The notes: a model not told the origin generated them from the sequence alone. Counted from the first letter of the stretch, positions 43,951 to 53,947 are shown. The stretch: 64,000 nucleotides of DNA from Hohaiivirga sp031546825 (GCA_031546825.1 JAVBJU010000019.1:1-64000); one strand, 5' to 3'. Numbers and translations: made by a program.

Positions 43951-44133
43951 TTACTTCTTCGCCGGTTCCCATTTGCAACGCACCGGCGAGACAATCTCGC
44001 CCTTGTCCTTGAGCGTCTTGAAAGCCTTATCAACTGCCTTGCGGTCCAACCCCGAAGCCTTCTCAATTTCCCCGGCGGAAGTGGGCTTTCCGGCGGCGCG
44101 CATTGCGGAAAGGACCTTTTCTTCGATTTCCAT
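43951..44133 (-). CDS. Small winged-helix protein, 60 residues
   Basis: Starts MEIEEKVLSAMRAAGKPTSA and forms a compact HTH (SAGEIEKASGLDRKAVDKAFKTLKDKGEI) like the DNA-binding unit of MarR or DprA C-terminal winged helices. Similar short proteins are common and unstudied. It may bind DNA or another protein. An AGAGGGACATCACC ribosome region precedes the ATG. It stands between the permease unit and the nar cluster. Confidence 0.65.
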   Translation of the reverse strand: MEIEEKVLSAMRAAGKPTSAGEIEKASGLDRKAVDKAFKTLKDKGEIVSPVRCKWEPAKK

Positions 44134-44238
44134 GGTGATGTCCCTCTGAAAGTTAGTGATTTCGTGCCGAAATTAGCCGGGGTTACGGTGGCTGTCCAGC
44201 ACGTGTGTGCAACGCGTGAAGCACTCTGACAGAACCGA

Positions 44239-44421
44239 TTACAACGCAGACACCCCATCGCTTCCCGGTTTCGCAGTGGCTTTGATGTCTCCCAGCATCA
44301 AGTAGAGCACCGTACAGGCAACCGCCTCAAAAATCAGAAGTCCCGCGATAAGAAAAGAAAACAGCCATCCGTCGACGGGATGTTTTGATTGCCCCCCGGC
44401 AGTGCTCGATAATCCTTTCAC
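44239..44421 (-). CDS. Small membrane protein coupled to narI
   Basis: A 60-residue protein beginning (GTG) MKGLSSTAGGQSKHPVDGWL, with one strong TM segment (about residues 19-43, LFSFLIAGLLIFEAVACTVLYL) and a short charged C-terminus. The GTG overlaps the narI TGA (GTGA at 44418-44421), so its translation is probably coupled to narI. I do not recognise a family. It could be a small subunit or assembly protein of the nitrate reductase, or a remnant of a longer gene. Confidence 0.55.
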   Translation of the reverse strand: MKGLSSTAGGQSKHPVDGWLFSFLIAGLLIFEAVACTVLYLMLGDIKATAKPGSDGVSAL

Positions 44422-45098
44422 CCCTTCTGGCGCACAATCTGGTACCGGCGGCCGAGATACCAGATTGGGGCGCTGATCATGTGCACGAGACGCGTGAATG
44501 GAAACAGCACGAATAGGGTCAGGCCGAGAAAAACGTGCAGTTTGTAAACCAGACTGACCGGCGCCATGCTGGCGGCCGCCAGTTGCGGCTGCAGGGTGAC
44601 GGTATATTGCGCCCAGTCCGCCACCAGCACCATGACGTTGCCATCCATATGATCGGTCGAAACGACGATGGTCGCGAGGCCGAGCATTAACTGCACCAGC
44701 AGAACCAGCAAAATCAGAATGTCCGACGCGCTCGATGTTGCGCGAACGCGCGGATCGGTCAGGCGGCGGAAGATCAGCATAACGAGACCGATCAGGCACA
44801 TCACGCCGAAAATGCCGCCCGCGACCATCGACAGCAGTTGCTTCTGGCCGCTGCTGATGACGCTGTGATAGACCCAGCTCGGTGTCAGCAGGCCAACGAA
44901 ATGGCCGGCAAGAATGAGCAGGATACCGATATGGAAGAAGTTGCTGGCAACCCGCATCCCCTTCTTGTTGAGCATCTGCGACGAGCCGGTCTTCCAGGTA
45001 TATTGCGCGAGATCGAACCGCGCCCAACTGCCGATCAGACAGATGGCAAGCGCCACATAAGGGTAGACCCCGAAAGTCAGAAAATTCAGGTTAGACAT
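44418..45098 (-). CDS. narI: Respiratory nitrate reductase gamma subunit (cytochrome b)
   Basis: Membrane di-haem b subunit that oxidises quinol and passes electrons to NarH. It has 226 residues with five predicted TM helices; the haem-ligating histidines lie in SNFFHIGILLILAGHFVG and YKLHVFLGLTLFV...RLVHM. GGGAGG lies 6 nt before the ATG, and the start overlaps narJ by 8 nt. A small coupled ORF follows. Confidence 0.95.
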   Translation of the reverse strand: MSNLNFLTFGVYPYVALAICLIGSWARFDLAQYTWKTGSSQMLNKKGMRVASNFFHIGILLILAGHFVGLLTPSWVYHSVISSGQKQLLSMVAGGIFGVMCLIGLVMLIFRRLTDPRVRATSSASDILILLVLLVQLMLGLATIVVSTDHMDGNVMVLVADWAQYTVTLQPQLAAASMAPVSLVYKLHVFLGLTLFVLFPFTRLVHMISAPIWYLGRRYQIVRQKG

Positions 45099-45849
45099 TG
45101 GGAACCTCCCGGGCGCGGCCAGCGGCGTGACCCTTGTTCAAGAAATCCATAGTGAGCACCGATTTCGATGCGTCTGCGGGACGCTTTGTCGGTCCCTGCG
45201 GAGCCATACCCGAGCAGCGCCCTTGTTGTTCCGCCTGCAGGAAATTGACGGCTTCGTCCTCCCATTCCTTGTCGAGCGCTTCGAGGCTATCGTCGCGCGC
45301 CTCCGCAGCGACATCTGCGCGGAGTGCGGCAACCGCGCCAACCGGATCCTTCCCGGCGATGTGCAGAAGCGCATGGAAGCAAGCGCTGTAGAGGCAGGCG
45401 CGCTTATCAAGGCGCGCGGCTAGCACTGCTAGCAGGTGGGCGACATCAGCAAGACCCTCACGGGCTTCTTCGGGATCGCAAGTCGAGAGAAACTCGAGAT
45501 AAAGCGGGATGTAATCCGGCAATTCGCGAACGCCGATATTGAAGCCGCCAACGTCATAGCGATTGGTGAGATCAACCATCGCCTGGCCGCGATCCCGCGA
45601 TTCGCCATGCACGTGCTCGAACAACAGAAGCGAAAGCGAGCGTCCCCTGTCGAACAATTCGGTATAGCGCTCCTGCACGTCCATCAGGTCCCCATCGGCG
45701 ATATCAGCGAGCAACGCGCGCAATGCCGCCTGCTGGTCGATATCGAGATGGGTACTGTTGGCAATGGCCTCCGCGAGCTCGGCGCGCCCATCGCGCAGAG
45801 CCTCGGTCGGGTAATCCATCAACAACGAAATGACCTTGAGAATGAGCAT
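45091..45849 (-). CDS. narJ: Nitrate reductase assembly chaperone (delta subunit)
   Basis: Cytosolic chaperone that escorts NarGH during molybdenum cofactor insertion and membrane attachment. The all-helical TorD/NarJ fold stretches LLMDYPTEALRDGRAEL, YTELFDRGRSLSLLLFEHVHGESRDRGQAM and YIPLYLEFLSTC are visible. The ATG at 45849 is used because GGAGGA lies 7 nt upstream; ATG 45855, overlapping the narH stop, is an alternative. 252 residues is within the usual range. Confidence 0.93.
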   Translation of the reverse strand: MLILKVISLLMDYPTEALRDGRAELAEAIANSTHLDIDQQAALRALLADIADGDLMDVQERYTELFDRGRSLSLLLFEHVHGESRDRGQAMVDLTNRYDVGGFNIGVRELPDYIPLYLEFLSTCDPEEAREGLADVAHLLAVLAARLDKRACLYSACFHALLHIAGKDPVGAVAALRADVAAEARDDSLEALDKEWEDEAVNFLQAEQQGRCSGMAPQGPTKRPADASKSVLTMDFLNKGHAAGRAREVPNV

Positions 45850-45851
45850 GT

Positions 45852-47390
45852 TCATTCCTCCGTCTTCTGGACAGTTTTGAGCACGTCGCGGCGATTGGTT
45901 TTCTTGCCGCCGAACATGTTGAGGTCGGAGTCACCCCCGCAGCCGTTGCCGAAGCTGAAGCCGCAGCCGTTACGCTCGGCGAAGGCGTCGCTCATCGCCT
46001 CTTCCCGGTGCTGTGAGGGGATGACGTAGCGATCTTCGTAATTGGCGATGGCGAGATAGCGATACATATCCTCGACCTGGGCGACGCTGAGCTCGACATC
46101 GTCCAGCACCTTGGTGTCGCAAACACCGTCGACCTGCTCGGCCCGTTTATAAGCGCGCATCGCCAGTAGCCGTTTGAGCGCCAGCTTGACCGGGCGCTCA
46201 TCCCCGGCAGTCAGAAGATTGGCAAGGTATTGCAAGGGAATGCGCAGGCTGTCGACATCGGGCAGGATGCCATTCATGCCGAGATGCCCCGCCTGAACCG
46301 CACTCTGAATTGGTGAAAGCGGCGGCACATACCAGACCATTGGCAGCGTGCGATATTCCGGGTGCAGCGGCAGCGCTAGCTTCCAATCCACCGCAAGCTT
46401 ATAGACCGGCGATTTCTGAGCAGCCTCAATCACCGACATTGGCACGCCGTCAGCGAGCGCCTGCTTGATGACCTGCGGGTCATTGGGGTCGAGGAAAATC
46501 TCGAGCTGCTTTTGGTAAAGGTCTTTCTCGTCCTCAGTTGCGGCAACCTCGGCGATGCGGTCAGCATCATAGAGCAGCACGCCAAGATAGCGGATACGAC
46601 CAACACAGGTTTCCGAACAGATGGTCGGCATACCGGCCTCAATGCGTGGATAGCAGAAGATGCACTTTTCGGATTTGCCGCTCTTCCAGTTGTAATAGAT
46701 CTTTTTGTAGGGGCAGCCACTAATGCACATGCGCCAGCCGCGGCACTTGTCCTGGTCAATCAGGACGATGCCGTCTTCCTCGCGCTTATAGATCGCACCA
46801 CTGGGGCAGGAGGCGGCACAGGTCGGGTTGAGACAATGCTCACACAGGCGCGGCAGATACATCATGAAGGTGTTTTCGTACTCGCCGTACATGTCGGCTT
46901 GCATCTTGTCGAAGTTGCGGTCCTTGCGGCGCTTGGCGAACTCAGTACCGAGAATTTCTTCCCAGTTCGGTCCCCATTCGATCTTCTCCATGCGCTGGCC
47001 GGAGATGACCGAGCGCGGGCGCGCGGTCGGCTGGTGATCGCCGAGCGGGGCGGTGTGGAGGTTCTGGTAGTCGTAATCGAACGGCTCGTAATAATCGTCG
47101 ATTTCCGGCATATCGGGATTGGCGAAAATATTGGAGAGCACGCCGAGCTTGCCGCCGATGCGCGGACGGATCGAGCCGTCGTCCTTGCGCTCCCAGCCTC
47201 CTTTCCATTTATCCTGATCTTCCCAGTTCTTGGGATAGCCGATGCCGGGTTTGGTTTCGACATTGTTGAACCAGGCGTATTCCATGCCTTCGCGGCTGGT
47301 CCAGACATTCTTGCATGTCACCGAGCAGGTGTGGCAGCCGATGCATTTATCGAGGTTCAGCACCATGCCGACTTGAGAACGTATTTTCAT
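45852..47390 (-). CDS. narH: Respiratory nitrate reductase beta subunit (Fe-S protein)
   Basis: Electron-transfer subunit with four ferredoxin-type clusters. The Cys groups CIGCHTCSVTC, CEHCLNPTCAASCP, CRGWRMCISGCP (Trp in place of one Cys, as in the 3Fe-4S cluster of NarH) and CIFCYPRIEAGMPTIC are intact. It has 512 residues. The ATG at 47390 has GGAGAG 5 nt upstream; a TTG at 47405 opens the frame but is unlikely. It follows narG by 11 nt. Confidence 0.97.
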   Translation of the reverse strand: MKIRSQVGMVLNLDKCIGCHTCSVTCKNVWTSREGMEYAWFNNVETKPGIGYPKNWEDQDKWKGGWERKDDGSIRPRIGGKLGVLSNIFANPDMPEIDDYYEPFDYDYQNLHTAPLGDHQPTARPRSVISGQRMEKIEWGPNWEEILGTEFAKRRKDRNFDKMQADMYGEYENTFMMYLPRLCEHCLNPTCAASCPSGAIYKREEDGIVLIDQDKCRGWRMCISGCPYKKIYYNWKSGKSEKCIFCYPRIEAGMPTICSETCVGRIRYLGVLLYDADRIAEVAATEDEKDLYQKQLEIFLDPNDPQVIKQALADGVPMSVIEAAQKSPVYKLAVDWKLALPLHPEYRTLPMVWYVPPLSPIQSAVQAGHLGMNGILPDVDSLRIPLQYLANLLTAGDERPVKLALKRLLAMRAYKRAEQVDGVCDTKVLDDVELSVAQVEDMYRYLAIANYEDRYVIPSQHREEAMSDAFAERNGCGFSFGNGCGGDSDLNMFGGKKTNRRDVLKTVQKTEE

Positions 47391-47401
47391 GGTCTCTCTC
47401 C

Positions 47402-50400
47402 TCAATCGATCCGGGTGGGCAGTGGTTGCGGCAGGGCGTCACCATCGGGCCCATCAAGCCAATCGACCTTGTTCATCTTGCGCAGGACAACGAATTCGTC
47501 GCGGTTGCAGCCGACGGTGCCGTAATAGTTAAAGCCGTAGGACTGCTGCGCGTAGCCGCCGATCATGTGGGTCGGCTTGAGCACGACGCGCGTCACCGAG
47601 TTGTGATGGCCGCCACGGGTTTTTGTGACCTCGCTGCCCGGCATGTTCATGATGCGCTCCTGGGCGTGGTACATCATCACCATGCCTTCCTTGACACGCT
47701 GGCTGACCACTGCACGGGCCACCAACGCGCCATTGGAGTTGAAGCATTCGATCCAGTCGTTATCGACGATGCCCGCTTTGGCCGCGTCAACTTCCGACAT
47801 CCAGACAATCGGGCCGCCGCGGCTCAGCGTCAGCATCAGGAGGTTGTCAGTATAAGTGCTATGGATGCCCCATTTCTGGTGCGGGGTGATCCAGTTGAGC
47901 ACGATCTCCTTGTTGCCGTTCGGGGTCTTGTCCTTGACCATCTCGATGGTGCGCGTGTTGATCGGCGGGCGATAGCTCTGCATCTGTTCGCCAAAGGCCT
48001 GCATCCACGGATGGTCCTGAAAAAACTGCTGGCGGCCGGTCAGTGTCCGCCACGGGATCAGTTCATGGACATTGGTGTAGCCGGCAGTGTAGCTGACATG
48101 CTCATCTTCCAGGCCGGACCAGGTCGGGCTTGAGATGATCTTGCGCGGTTGCGCCTGGAGGTCCCGGAAGCGGATCGCTTCGTGCTCCTTGGGCGTCGCA
48201 AGATGGGCGTGATCGCGCCCGGTGAATTCCGACAGTGCGGCCCAGGCTTTGACGGCAACATGGCCGTTGGTTTCCGGGGCGAGCGTCAGGATCACTTCGG
48301 CAGCGTCAATTGCCGTATCGATCTTCGGACGCCCTTCGCTGACACCTTCCTCGCGCACCTTGTAGTTCAACTCACCGAGGAACTTGACCTCGTCCTCGGT
48401 ATTCCAGCCGATACCCTTGCCACCATTGCCGAGTTTTTCGAGCAAGGGACCAAGCGAAGAGAATTTTTTGTAGGTGTTCGGGTAGTCGCGTTCGACCACT
48501 AAGAGATGCGGACAGTTCTTGCCCGGCTCTGGTTTGGTACCGGTGGTTTTCCAGTCGGCCCCGCCAAACGGTTGCGCGAGTTCACCAGGGCTGTCATGCT
48601 GGAGCGGCACCGTAACTACGTCTTTCTCGACACCGAGATGGCCCTCGGTCATGGCCGAAAAAGCCTTGGCGATACCCTTGTATATTTCCCAATCGGAGCG
48701 GGATTCCCAGGCCGGGTCGATCGCCGCCGAGAGCGGATGGATGAAGGGGTGCATATCTGAGGTGTTAAGATCGTCCTTCTCGTACCAGGTCGCGGTCGGC
48801 AGCACGATGTCGGAATAAACGCAGGTTGATGACATGCGGAAATCGAGTGTTGTCACAAGATCGACCTTGCCGATGGCGCCTTGCTCCTCCAACTCGACCT
48901 CATTGGGGCGGAAGCTCGAGGTCTGGTCCTCGTTGAGCACGCCGTTCTTGGTGCCGAGCAGATATTTGAGCATGTACTCATGGCCCTTGCCCGAGCTGCC
49001 GAGCAGGTTTGAGCGCCAAATGAACATGTTTCGCGGGAAGTTGTCGGGATTGTCCGGCTGCTCGCAGGCAAAGCGCAAGCTGCCATCTTGGAGCGACTTG
49101 ACCACGTAATCCTGCGGCTCCATGCCCGCCGTCGCCGCGTCGCGCGCGACCTGCAGCGGATTGCGATTGAACTGCGGCGCGCTTGGCAACCAACCTGCGC
49201 GTTCGGCACGGATGTTGTAGTCGAGCATGTGTTCGGGGAACTCACTCTTGTCCGCCAAGGGCGAGAGGATCTCGTGCACATTCATCATCTCGTGACGCCA
49301 CTGCGAACTGTGGTTGTAGAAGAAGCTGGTGCCGTTCATCTGCCGGGGTGGGCGATGCCAATCGAGACCGAAGGCAAGCGGCAACCAGCCGGTCTGCGGG
49401 CGCAGTTTTTCCTGGCCAACATAATGGGCCCAACCGCCACCGCTCTGGCCGACACAACCGCACAGGATCAGCATGTTGATGACGCCACGGTAGTTCATAT
49501 CCATGTGGTACCAGTGGTTCATCGCGGCACCGATGATGATCATCGAACGGCCACGGGTCTTGTCAGCGTTGTCGGCAAATTCACGGGCCACCTGAATGAC
49601 TTTATCGCGCGAGACCCCAGTGATGGTTTCCTGCCAGGCGGGGGTGCCGGGAGCCGAAGCGTCATCGTAGCTGGCTGCCACATTGCCGCCGCCGAGACCG
49701 CGATCAATGGCGAAATTGGCGGCCATCAAGTCGAATACGGTCGCTACCTTGACCGAGCGGCCGTTGGCGAGCGTGATCGCCCGTGCCGGAACACGGCGCA
49801 TCTGAATGTCATCGCCGGCGACGCCTTGAAAATGCTCGTGTGCCAGACCACCGAAATAGGGAAAAGCGACCTCGACCGCATCATTGCCGATCAGGCTGAG
49901 CGTCAGGTCGACATTACGGCCGGTTGTCCCTTCGCGGGCTTCGATGTTCCACTTGCCCTTTTCGCCCCAGCGATAGCCGATGGTACCCTGGGGTGAAACC
50001 AGTTCCCCGCTGACGCCATCAAGGGCGATTGTCTTCCATTCCGGGTTGTTTTCCTGACCAAGATTGCTGCTGAGGTCGCTGGCGCGCAGGAAGCGGTTGG
50101 CGCGATAGGTGCCGTCCTTCTCGTCGAGCAGCACCAGCATCGGCAGATCGGTATAGCGCTTGGCGTAATCGGTGAAGTAAGGGCTCGGGCGCTCGAGGTG
50201 GAACTCCTTGAAGATCACATGGCCGAAGGCCTGCGCTAATGCGGCGTCCGTACCCTGCTTCGGATTGAGCCACAGATCAGTGAGCTTCGCCACTTCCGAG
50301 TAGTCCGGGGTGATCGCCACCGTCTTGGTGCCCTTGTAACGCACTTCGGTGAAGAAGTGGGCGTCGGGCGTGCGGGTCTGCGGCACATTGGAGCCCCAGG

Positions 50401-51151
50401 CGATGATATAATTGGAGTTATACCAATCGGCTGATTCCGGCACGTCGGTCTGTTCGCCCCAGACCTGTGGCGACGCTGGCGGCAGATCGCAATACCAATC
50501 GTAGAAACTGAGACAGACACCGCCGATCAGGGAAAGATAACGCGAGCCAGCGGCATAGCTGACCATCGACATCGCCGGGATAGGCGAGAAACCAACAACG
50601 CGATCGGGGCCGTATTGCTTGACGGTGTAGACATTGGCCGCGGCAATGATTTCATTGACCTCATCCCAGTTTGAGCGAATGAAGCCACCCATGCCGCGCT
50701 TGCTCTTGTAGCTCTCAGCCTTGACCGGATCCTCGACGATGCTCCGCCAGGCCTCGACCGGAGAGAGCGTTGCACGCGCCTCGCGCCACAATTTGAGCAG
50801 GGGTTTGCGCACCTTGGGGTATTTCAAGCGGTTGGCGCTGTAGATGTACCAGCTGTAGCTCGCGCCACGCGGGCAGCCGCGCGGTTCGTGGTTGGGGAGG
50901 TCGTTGCGGGTGCGCGGATAATCGGTCTGCTGGGTTTCCCAGGTGATCAGGCCGTTCTTGACATAGATCTTCCACGAGCAGGATCCAGTGCAGTTCACCC
51001 CGTGGGTCGAACGCACGATCTTGTCGTATTGCCAGCGTGAGCGATAGACGTTTTCCCACTCACGGGATTCCTTACGGGTCTCGCCATGGCCGTCGGCGAA
51101 CTCACCTTGTTTGCGTTTGAAGAACCGCAATTGATCGAGCAAATGACTCAT
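47402..51151 (-). CDS. narG: Respiratory nitrate reductase alpha subunit (molybdenum)
   Basis: Catalytic subunit carrying bis-MGD and the FS0 cluster; it reduces nitrate to nitrite on the cytoplasmic face. The 1249 residues match the usual NarG size. The N-terminal His/Cys cluster ligands (THGVNCTGSCSW ... RGCPRGASYSWY) and the MGD-binding regions (IIIGAAMNHWYHMDMNYRG) are visible. The ATG at 51151 has AAGGAGG upstream. Neighbours narK1, narK2, narH, narJ and narI complete the operon. The narrow-range Asp ligand of Mo could not be placed with certainty by eye. Confidence 0.97.
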   Translation of the reverse strand: MSHLLDQLRFFKRKQGEFADGHGETRKESREWENVYRSRWQYDKIVRSTHGVNCTGSCSWKIYVKNGLITWETQQTDYPRTRNDLPNHEPRGCPRGASYSWYIYSANRLKYPKVRKPLLKLWREARATLSPVEAWRSIVEDPVKAESYKSKRGMGGFIRSNWDEVNEIIAAANVYTVKQYGPDRVVGFSPIPAMSMVSYAAGSRYLSLIGGVCLSFYDWYCDLPPASPQVWGEQTDVPESADWYNSNYIIAWGSNVPQTRTPDAHFFTEVRYKGTKTVAITPDYSEVAKLTDLWLNPKQGTDAALAQAFGHVIFKEFHLERPSPYFTDYAKRYTDLPMLVLLDEKDGTYRANRFLRASDLSSNLGQENNPEWKTIALDGVSGELVSPQGTIGYRWGEKGKWNIEAREGTTGRNVDLTLSLIGNDAVEVAFPYFGGLAHEHFQGVAGDDIQMRRVPARAITLANGRSVKVATVFDLMAANFAIDRGLGGGNVAASYDDASAPGTPAWQETITGVSRDKVIQVAREFADNADKTRGRSMIIIGAAMNHWYHMDMNYRGVINMLILCGCVGQSGGGWAHYVGQEKLRPQTGWLPLAFGLDWHRPPRQMNGTSFFYNHSSQWRHEMMNVHEILSPLADKSEFPEHMLDYNIRAERAGWLPSAPQFNRNPLQVARDAATAGMEPQDYVVKSLQDGSLRFACEQPDNPDNFPRNMFIWRSNLLGSSGKGHEYMLKYLLGTKNGVLNEDQTSSFRPNEVELEEQGAIGKVDLVTTLDFRMSSTCVYSDIVLPTATWYEKDDLNTSDMHPFIHPLSAAIDPAWESRSDWEIYKGIAKAFSAMTEGHLGVEKDVVTVPLQHDSPGELAQPFGGADWKTTGTKPEPGKNCPHLLVVERDYPNTYKKFSSLGPLLEKLGNGGKGIGWNTEDEVKFLGELNYKVREEGVSEGRPKIDTAIDAAEVILTLAPETNGHVAVKAWAALSEFTGRDHAHLATPKEHEAIRFRDLQAQPRKIISSPTWSGLEDEHVSYTAGYTNVHELIPWRTLTGRQQFFQDHPWMQAFGEQMQSYRPPINTRTIEMVKDKTPNGNKEIVLNWITPHQKWGIHSTYTDNLLMLTLSRGGPIVWMSEVDAAKAGIVDNDWIECFNSNGALVARAVVSQRVKEGMVMMYHAQERIMNMPGSEVTKTRGGHHNSVTRVVLKPTHMIGGYAQQSYGFNYYGTVGCNRDEFVVLRKMNKVDWLDGPDGDALPQPLPTRID

Positions 51152-51227
51152 CTGATTTCCTCCTTGAGGCGCAAATCCCACACTCGGAAAAGGGCCTCGA
51201 ATTTTTGCGATGGGAGCAACTGGTTGA

Positions 51228-52646
51228 TCAGCACGGGGTTTCGGCGCCGCGGCGCGCATACCACCACCAGGTCACGGCGACGCAGGACAGGTAGAAGGCA
51301 ACGAAGCCATAAAGCGCGATTTCCGGGCCGCCCGTGGCGGCAATCGAACTGCCAAACGATTTGGGGATGAAGAAGGCACCGAATGCGCCGATGGCGGAGG
51401 TAAAGCCGAGCACGGCGGCAGATTCCTTTCCGGCATTCTGAACGGCGCGAGCGCGCTCTGTCTCATTTTTCCCCGCGCTCCATGTGTCATGCAGGCCGCG
51501 AAAGATCACCGGGATCATGCGGAACGTCGATCCATTGCCGATACCGGTGGTCAGAAACAACAACATGAACATGCCGAGATAGCCGTAGAAATTGCCGGCA
51601 CTTCCGTCGCCCGGCAGGAAATGAACGACACCGAACACGGCGGCAATCATGACAACAAAATTCGCCAGGGTGATGCGGGCGCCGCCCATCTTGTCGGCAA
51701 TCCAGCCGCCAAACGGGCGGGCGAGAGCGCCGACCAATGGTCCGAGAAAGGCGAACTGAAGCGCGTTGATATGGGGGAAAGACTGCTTGATCAGCAGAGG
51801 GAAAGCGGCGGAAAATCCGATGAACGAACCGAAAGTGCCAAGATAGAGCCAGCACATCAGCCAGTTATGCTTGCGCTTGAAAATCACCGCCTGGTCGGAA
51901 AAGGAGGCTTTGGCCGAGGCGAGATCATTCATGCCGAACCAGGCCGCAAGGGTGACGGCGACGATCAGCGGCACCCAGACGAAACCGGCATTCTGCAACC
52001 AGACCTGGGTGCCCACCTCGGTGGTCTGCGGCGCACCGACGAACGATCCAAACAGGGCAAAGCCCATCACCACCGGCACTAGAAACTGCATGACAGAGAC
52101 ACCGAGATTACCGAGGCCCGCATTCAAGCCCAAAGCCGTTCCCTGCTGGTCCTTCGGGTAGAAGAAGCTGATATTGGCCATCGAGGAGGCAAAGTTGCCG
52201 GCGCCCGAGCCGCACATCAGGGCAATCAGCACGAATACCGTATAAGGCGTTTCCGTGTTCTGCACGGCGAAGCCCATCCAGAGGGTTGGGATCAGCAAGG
52301 ATGCGGTGCTGATCGTCGTCCAGCGCCGGCCACCGAAGATCGGCACCATGAACGAATAGAATACCCGCAGGATGGTGCCCGATATTCCCGGCAATGCGGC
52401 GAGCCAGAACAACTGATCGGTGGTGAATTTGAAGCCGACGGCGTTCAACCGCACGGCGACCGTGCTCCACACCATCCACACGGCGAAGGCGAGCAGCAAG
52501 GCGGGGATGGATATCCACAAATTGCGATTGGCGGCTTTCTTGCCGACGACCGACCAATACTGCTTGTCCTCCGGGCGCCAATCGGTGATGACGGCCCCCA
52601 ATTTGATGGGGGGATAGGGGGAATTGGAGACATTTGAAGCGGACAT
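51228..52646 (-). CDS. narK2: Nitrate/nitrite transporter, NarK2-type
   Basis: A 472-residue MFS protein of the nitrate/nitrite porter family, with 12 predicted TM segments and the paired glycine-rich signature helices (MCGSGAGNFASSMANISFFYP and TTGIGNGSTFRMIP). The N-terminal cytoplasmic extension and long sequence are like E. coli NarK and the second domain of Paracoccus NarK, a nitrate/nitrite exchanger. The ATG at 52646 has GGTGA 8 nt upstream. It follows narK1 by 14 nt. Confidence 0.92.
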   Translation of the reverse strand: MSASNVSNSPYPPIKLGAVITDWRPEDKQYWSVVGKKAANRNLWISIPALLLAFAVWMVWSTVAVRLNAVGFKFTTDQLFWLAALPGISGTILRVFYSFMVPIFGGRRWTTISTASLLIPTLWMGFAVQNTETPYTVFVLIALMCGSGAGNFASSMANISFFYPKDQQGTALGLNAGLGNLGVSVMQFLVPVVMGFALFGSFVGAPQTTEVGTQVWLQNAGFVWVPLIVAVTLAAWFGMNDLASAKASFSDQAVIFKRKHNWLMCWLYLGTFGSFIGFSAAFPLLIKQSFPHINALQFAFLGPLVGALARPFGGWIADKMGGARITLANFVVMIAAVFGVVHFLPGDGSAGNFYGYLGMFMLLFLTTGIGNGSTFRMIPVIFRGLHDTWSAGKNETERARAVQNAGKESAAVLGFTSAIGAFGAFFIPKSFGSSIAATGGPEIALYGFVAFYLSCVAVTWWWYARRGAETPC

Positions 52647-52660
52647 GGTTTTATTCACCG

Positions 52661-53947
52661 TTACTTTGAAGCGGACATTTGCGTGAATGCGGAAGAATTG
52701 GGATTCAGGGCCTGCTGGCCCATCAAAGCGGTTTTGCGGAACTCGCTGCGGTACATCCAGATGAGCGAGACCCAGACAACGCCGTAGAGCAGCATGAAGC
52801 AGGAACTGCGAATGCCGGTGATATCGGCGAGCACCCCGAACATGATTGGCAGTATGAAACCGCCGAGACCGCCGGCTAAGCCAACAATGCCGGACACGGC
52901 CCCCATCTGACCGGGAAATTCATCGGAAATGTATTTGAATACTGACGCCTTGCCGAAGGCCCAGGCAATGCCGACCACAAACATCAATGCGGTAAACGCC
53001 CAGACATTGAGGCCCAGATGGAAGGTCGTGCGACCGCCGCCGACGGTATGGATAGTCAGGTCGGTTTGCGGGTAGGACAACAGGAACAGGCAGACCCAGC
53101 TCACCCACATGACCCACCAGGTCACGCTGTGGGCGCCCCACTTGTCAGACATCCAGCCGCCGACCGCGCGCAAGACACCGCCCGGCAATGAGAAACAAGC
53201 CGCCAACAATGCCGCATTCTGCAAGCTGAAACCGTATTCATCGACGTAATAATGGGTCAGCCACAGCGCCAGCGCGACATAGCCGCCGAAGACGATCGAG
53301 TAATACTGGCAATAGCGCAAGACTCGCGGGTCTTTTAGCAAACGCAGCTGATCGGCCATGCTGACGGTATTGGACACCCGATGGGCCCTGTTGTCGTAGG
53401 TCAGGAACCAGAACAGCAATGCCGTGACGAACATGACCAGCGAATAGACTTTCGGCACCATCTGCCAACTCGTGGCCGCGATAATCGTCGGCGCTGTCAG
53501 TTTGGTCAGCGCCGAACCGGCATTGCCAGCGCCGAAAATGCCCATTGCCAAGCCTTGGCGGGACTTATCGAACCATCTGGCGACATAGGCGATGCCGACC
53601 GAGAACGAACCACCGGCCATGCCCACAAACAGGCCGAGAACCAAAAACTGCCAGTATTGGATGGCTTCGCTGACCAGATAGATCGGCAACACGCAGACCA
53701 GCATCAGCACGAAAAACACGATGCGGCCACCGAAGCGGTCGGTCATCATGCCGAGCGGTAGCCGCACCAGAGAGCCAGTCAGGACTGGGGTTGCGGCAAG
53801 AATTCCGAATTGGGTATCACTGAGCAGCAGCACTTTCTGGATCGGAACACCCAGAACAGCAAACATCATCCAAACCATAAAACACATCGTAAAAGCGGCG
53901 GTACTCACACCGACCACGAGTGCTTGCTGTGATTTGAAGCTGGCCAC
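52661..53947 (-). CDS. narK1: Nitrate/proton symporter, NarK1-type
   Basis: A 428-residue MFS nitrate porter with 12 TM segments and the NNP glycine signatures FVGMAGGSFSVGIAYVARWF and GIVGLAGGLGGFILPI. The type-1 form (shorter, ending with a soluble tail) imports nitrate with protons to start respiration. The start is taken as GTG 53947 because GGAGG lies 8 nt upstream; the GTG at 53962 carries that site within its own codons. It is the first gene of the narK1K2GHJI unit, divergent from narXL. Confidence 0.92.
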   Translation of the reverse strand: MASFKSQQALVVGVSTAAFTMCFMVWMMFAVLGVPIQKVLLLSDTQFGILAATPVLTGSLVRLPLGMMTDRFGGRIVFFVLMLVCVLPIYLVSEAIQYWQFLVLGLFVGMAGGSFSVGIAYVARWFDKSRQGLAMGIFGAGNAGSALTKLTAPTIIAATSWQMVPKVYSLVMFVTALLFWFLTYDNRAHRVSNTVSMADQLRLLKDPRVLRYCQYYSIVFGGYVALALWLTHYYVDEYGFSLQNAALLAACFSLPGGVLRAVGGWMSDKWGAHSVTWWVMWVSWVCLFLLSYPQTDLTIHTVGGGRTTFHLGLNVWAFTALMFVVGIAWAFGKASVFKYISDEFPGQMGAVSGIVGLAGGLGGFILPIMFGVLADITGIRSSCFMLLYGVVWVSLIWMYRSEFRKTALMGQQALNPNSSAFTQMSASK

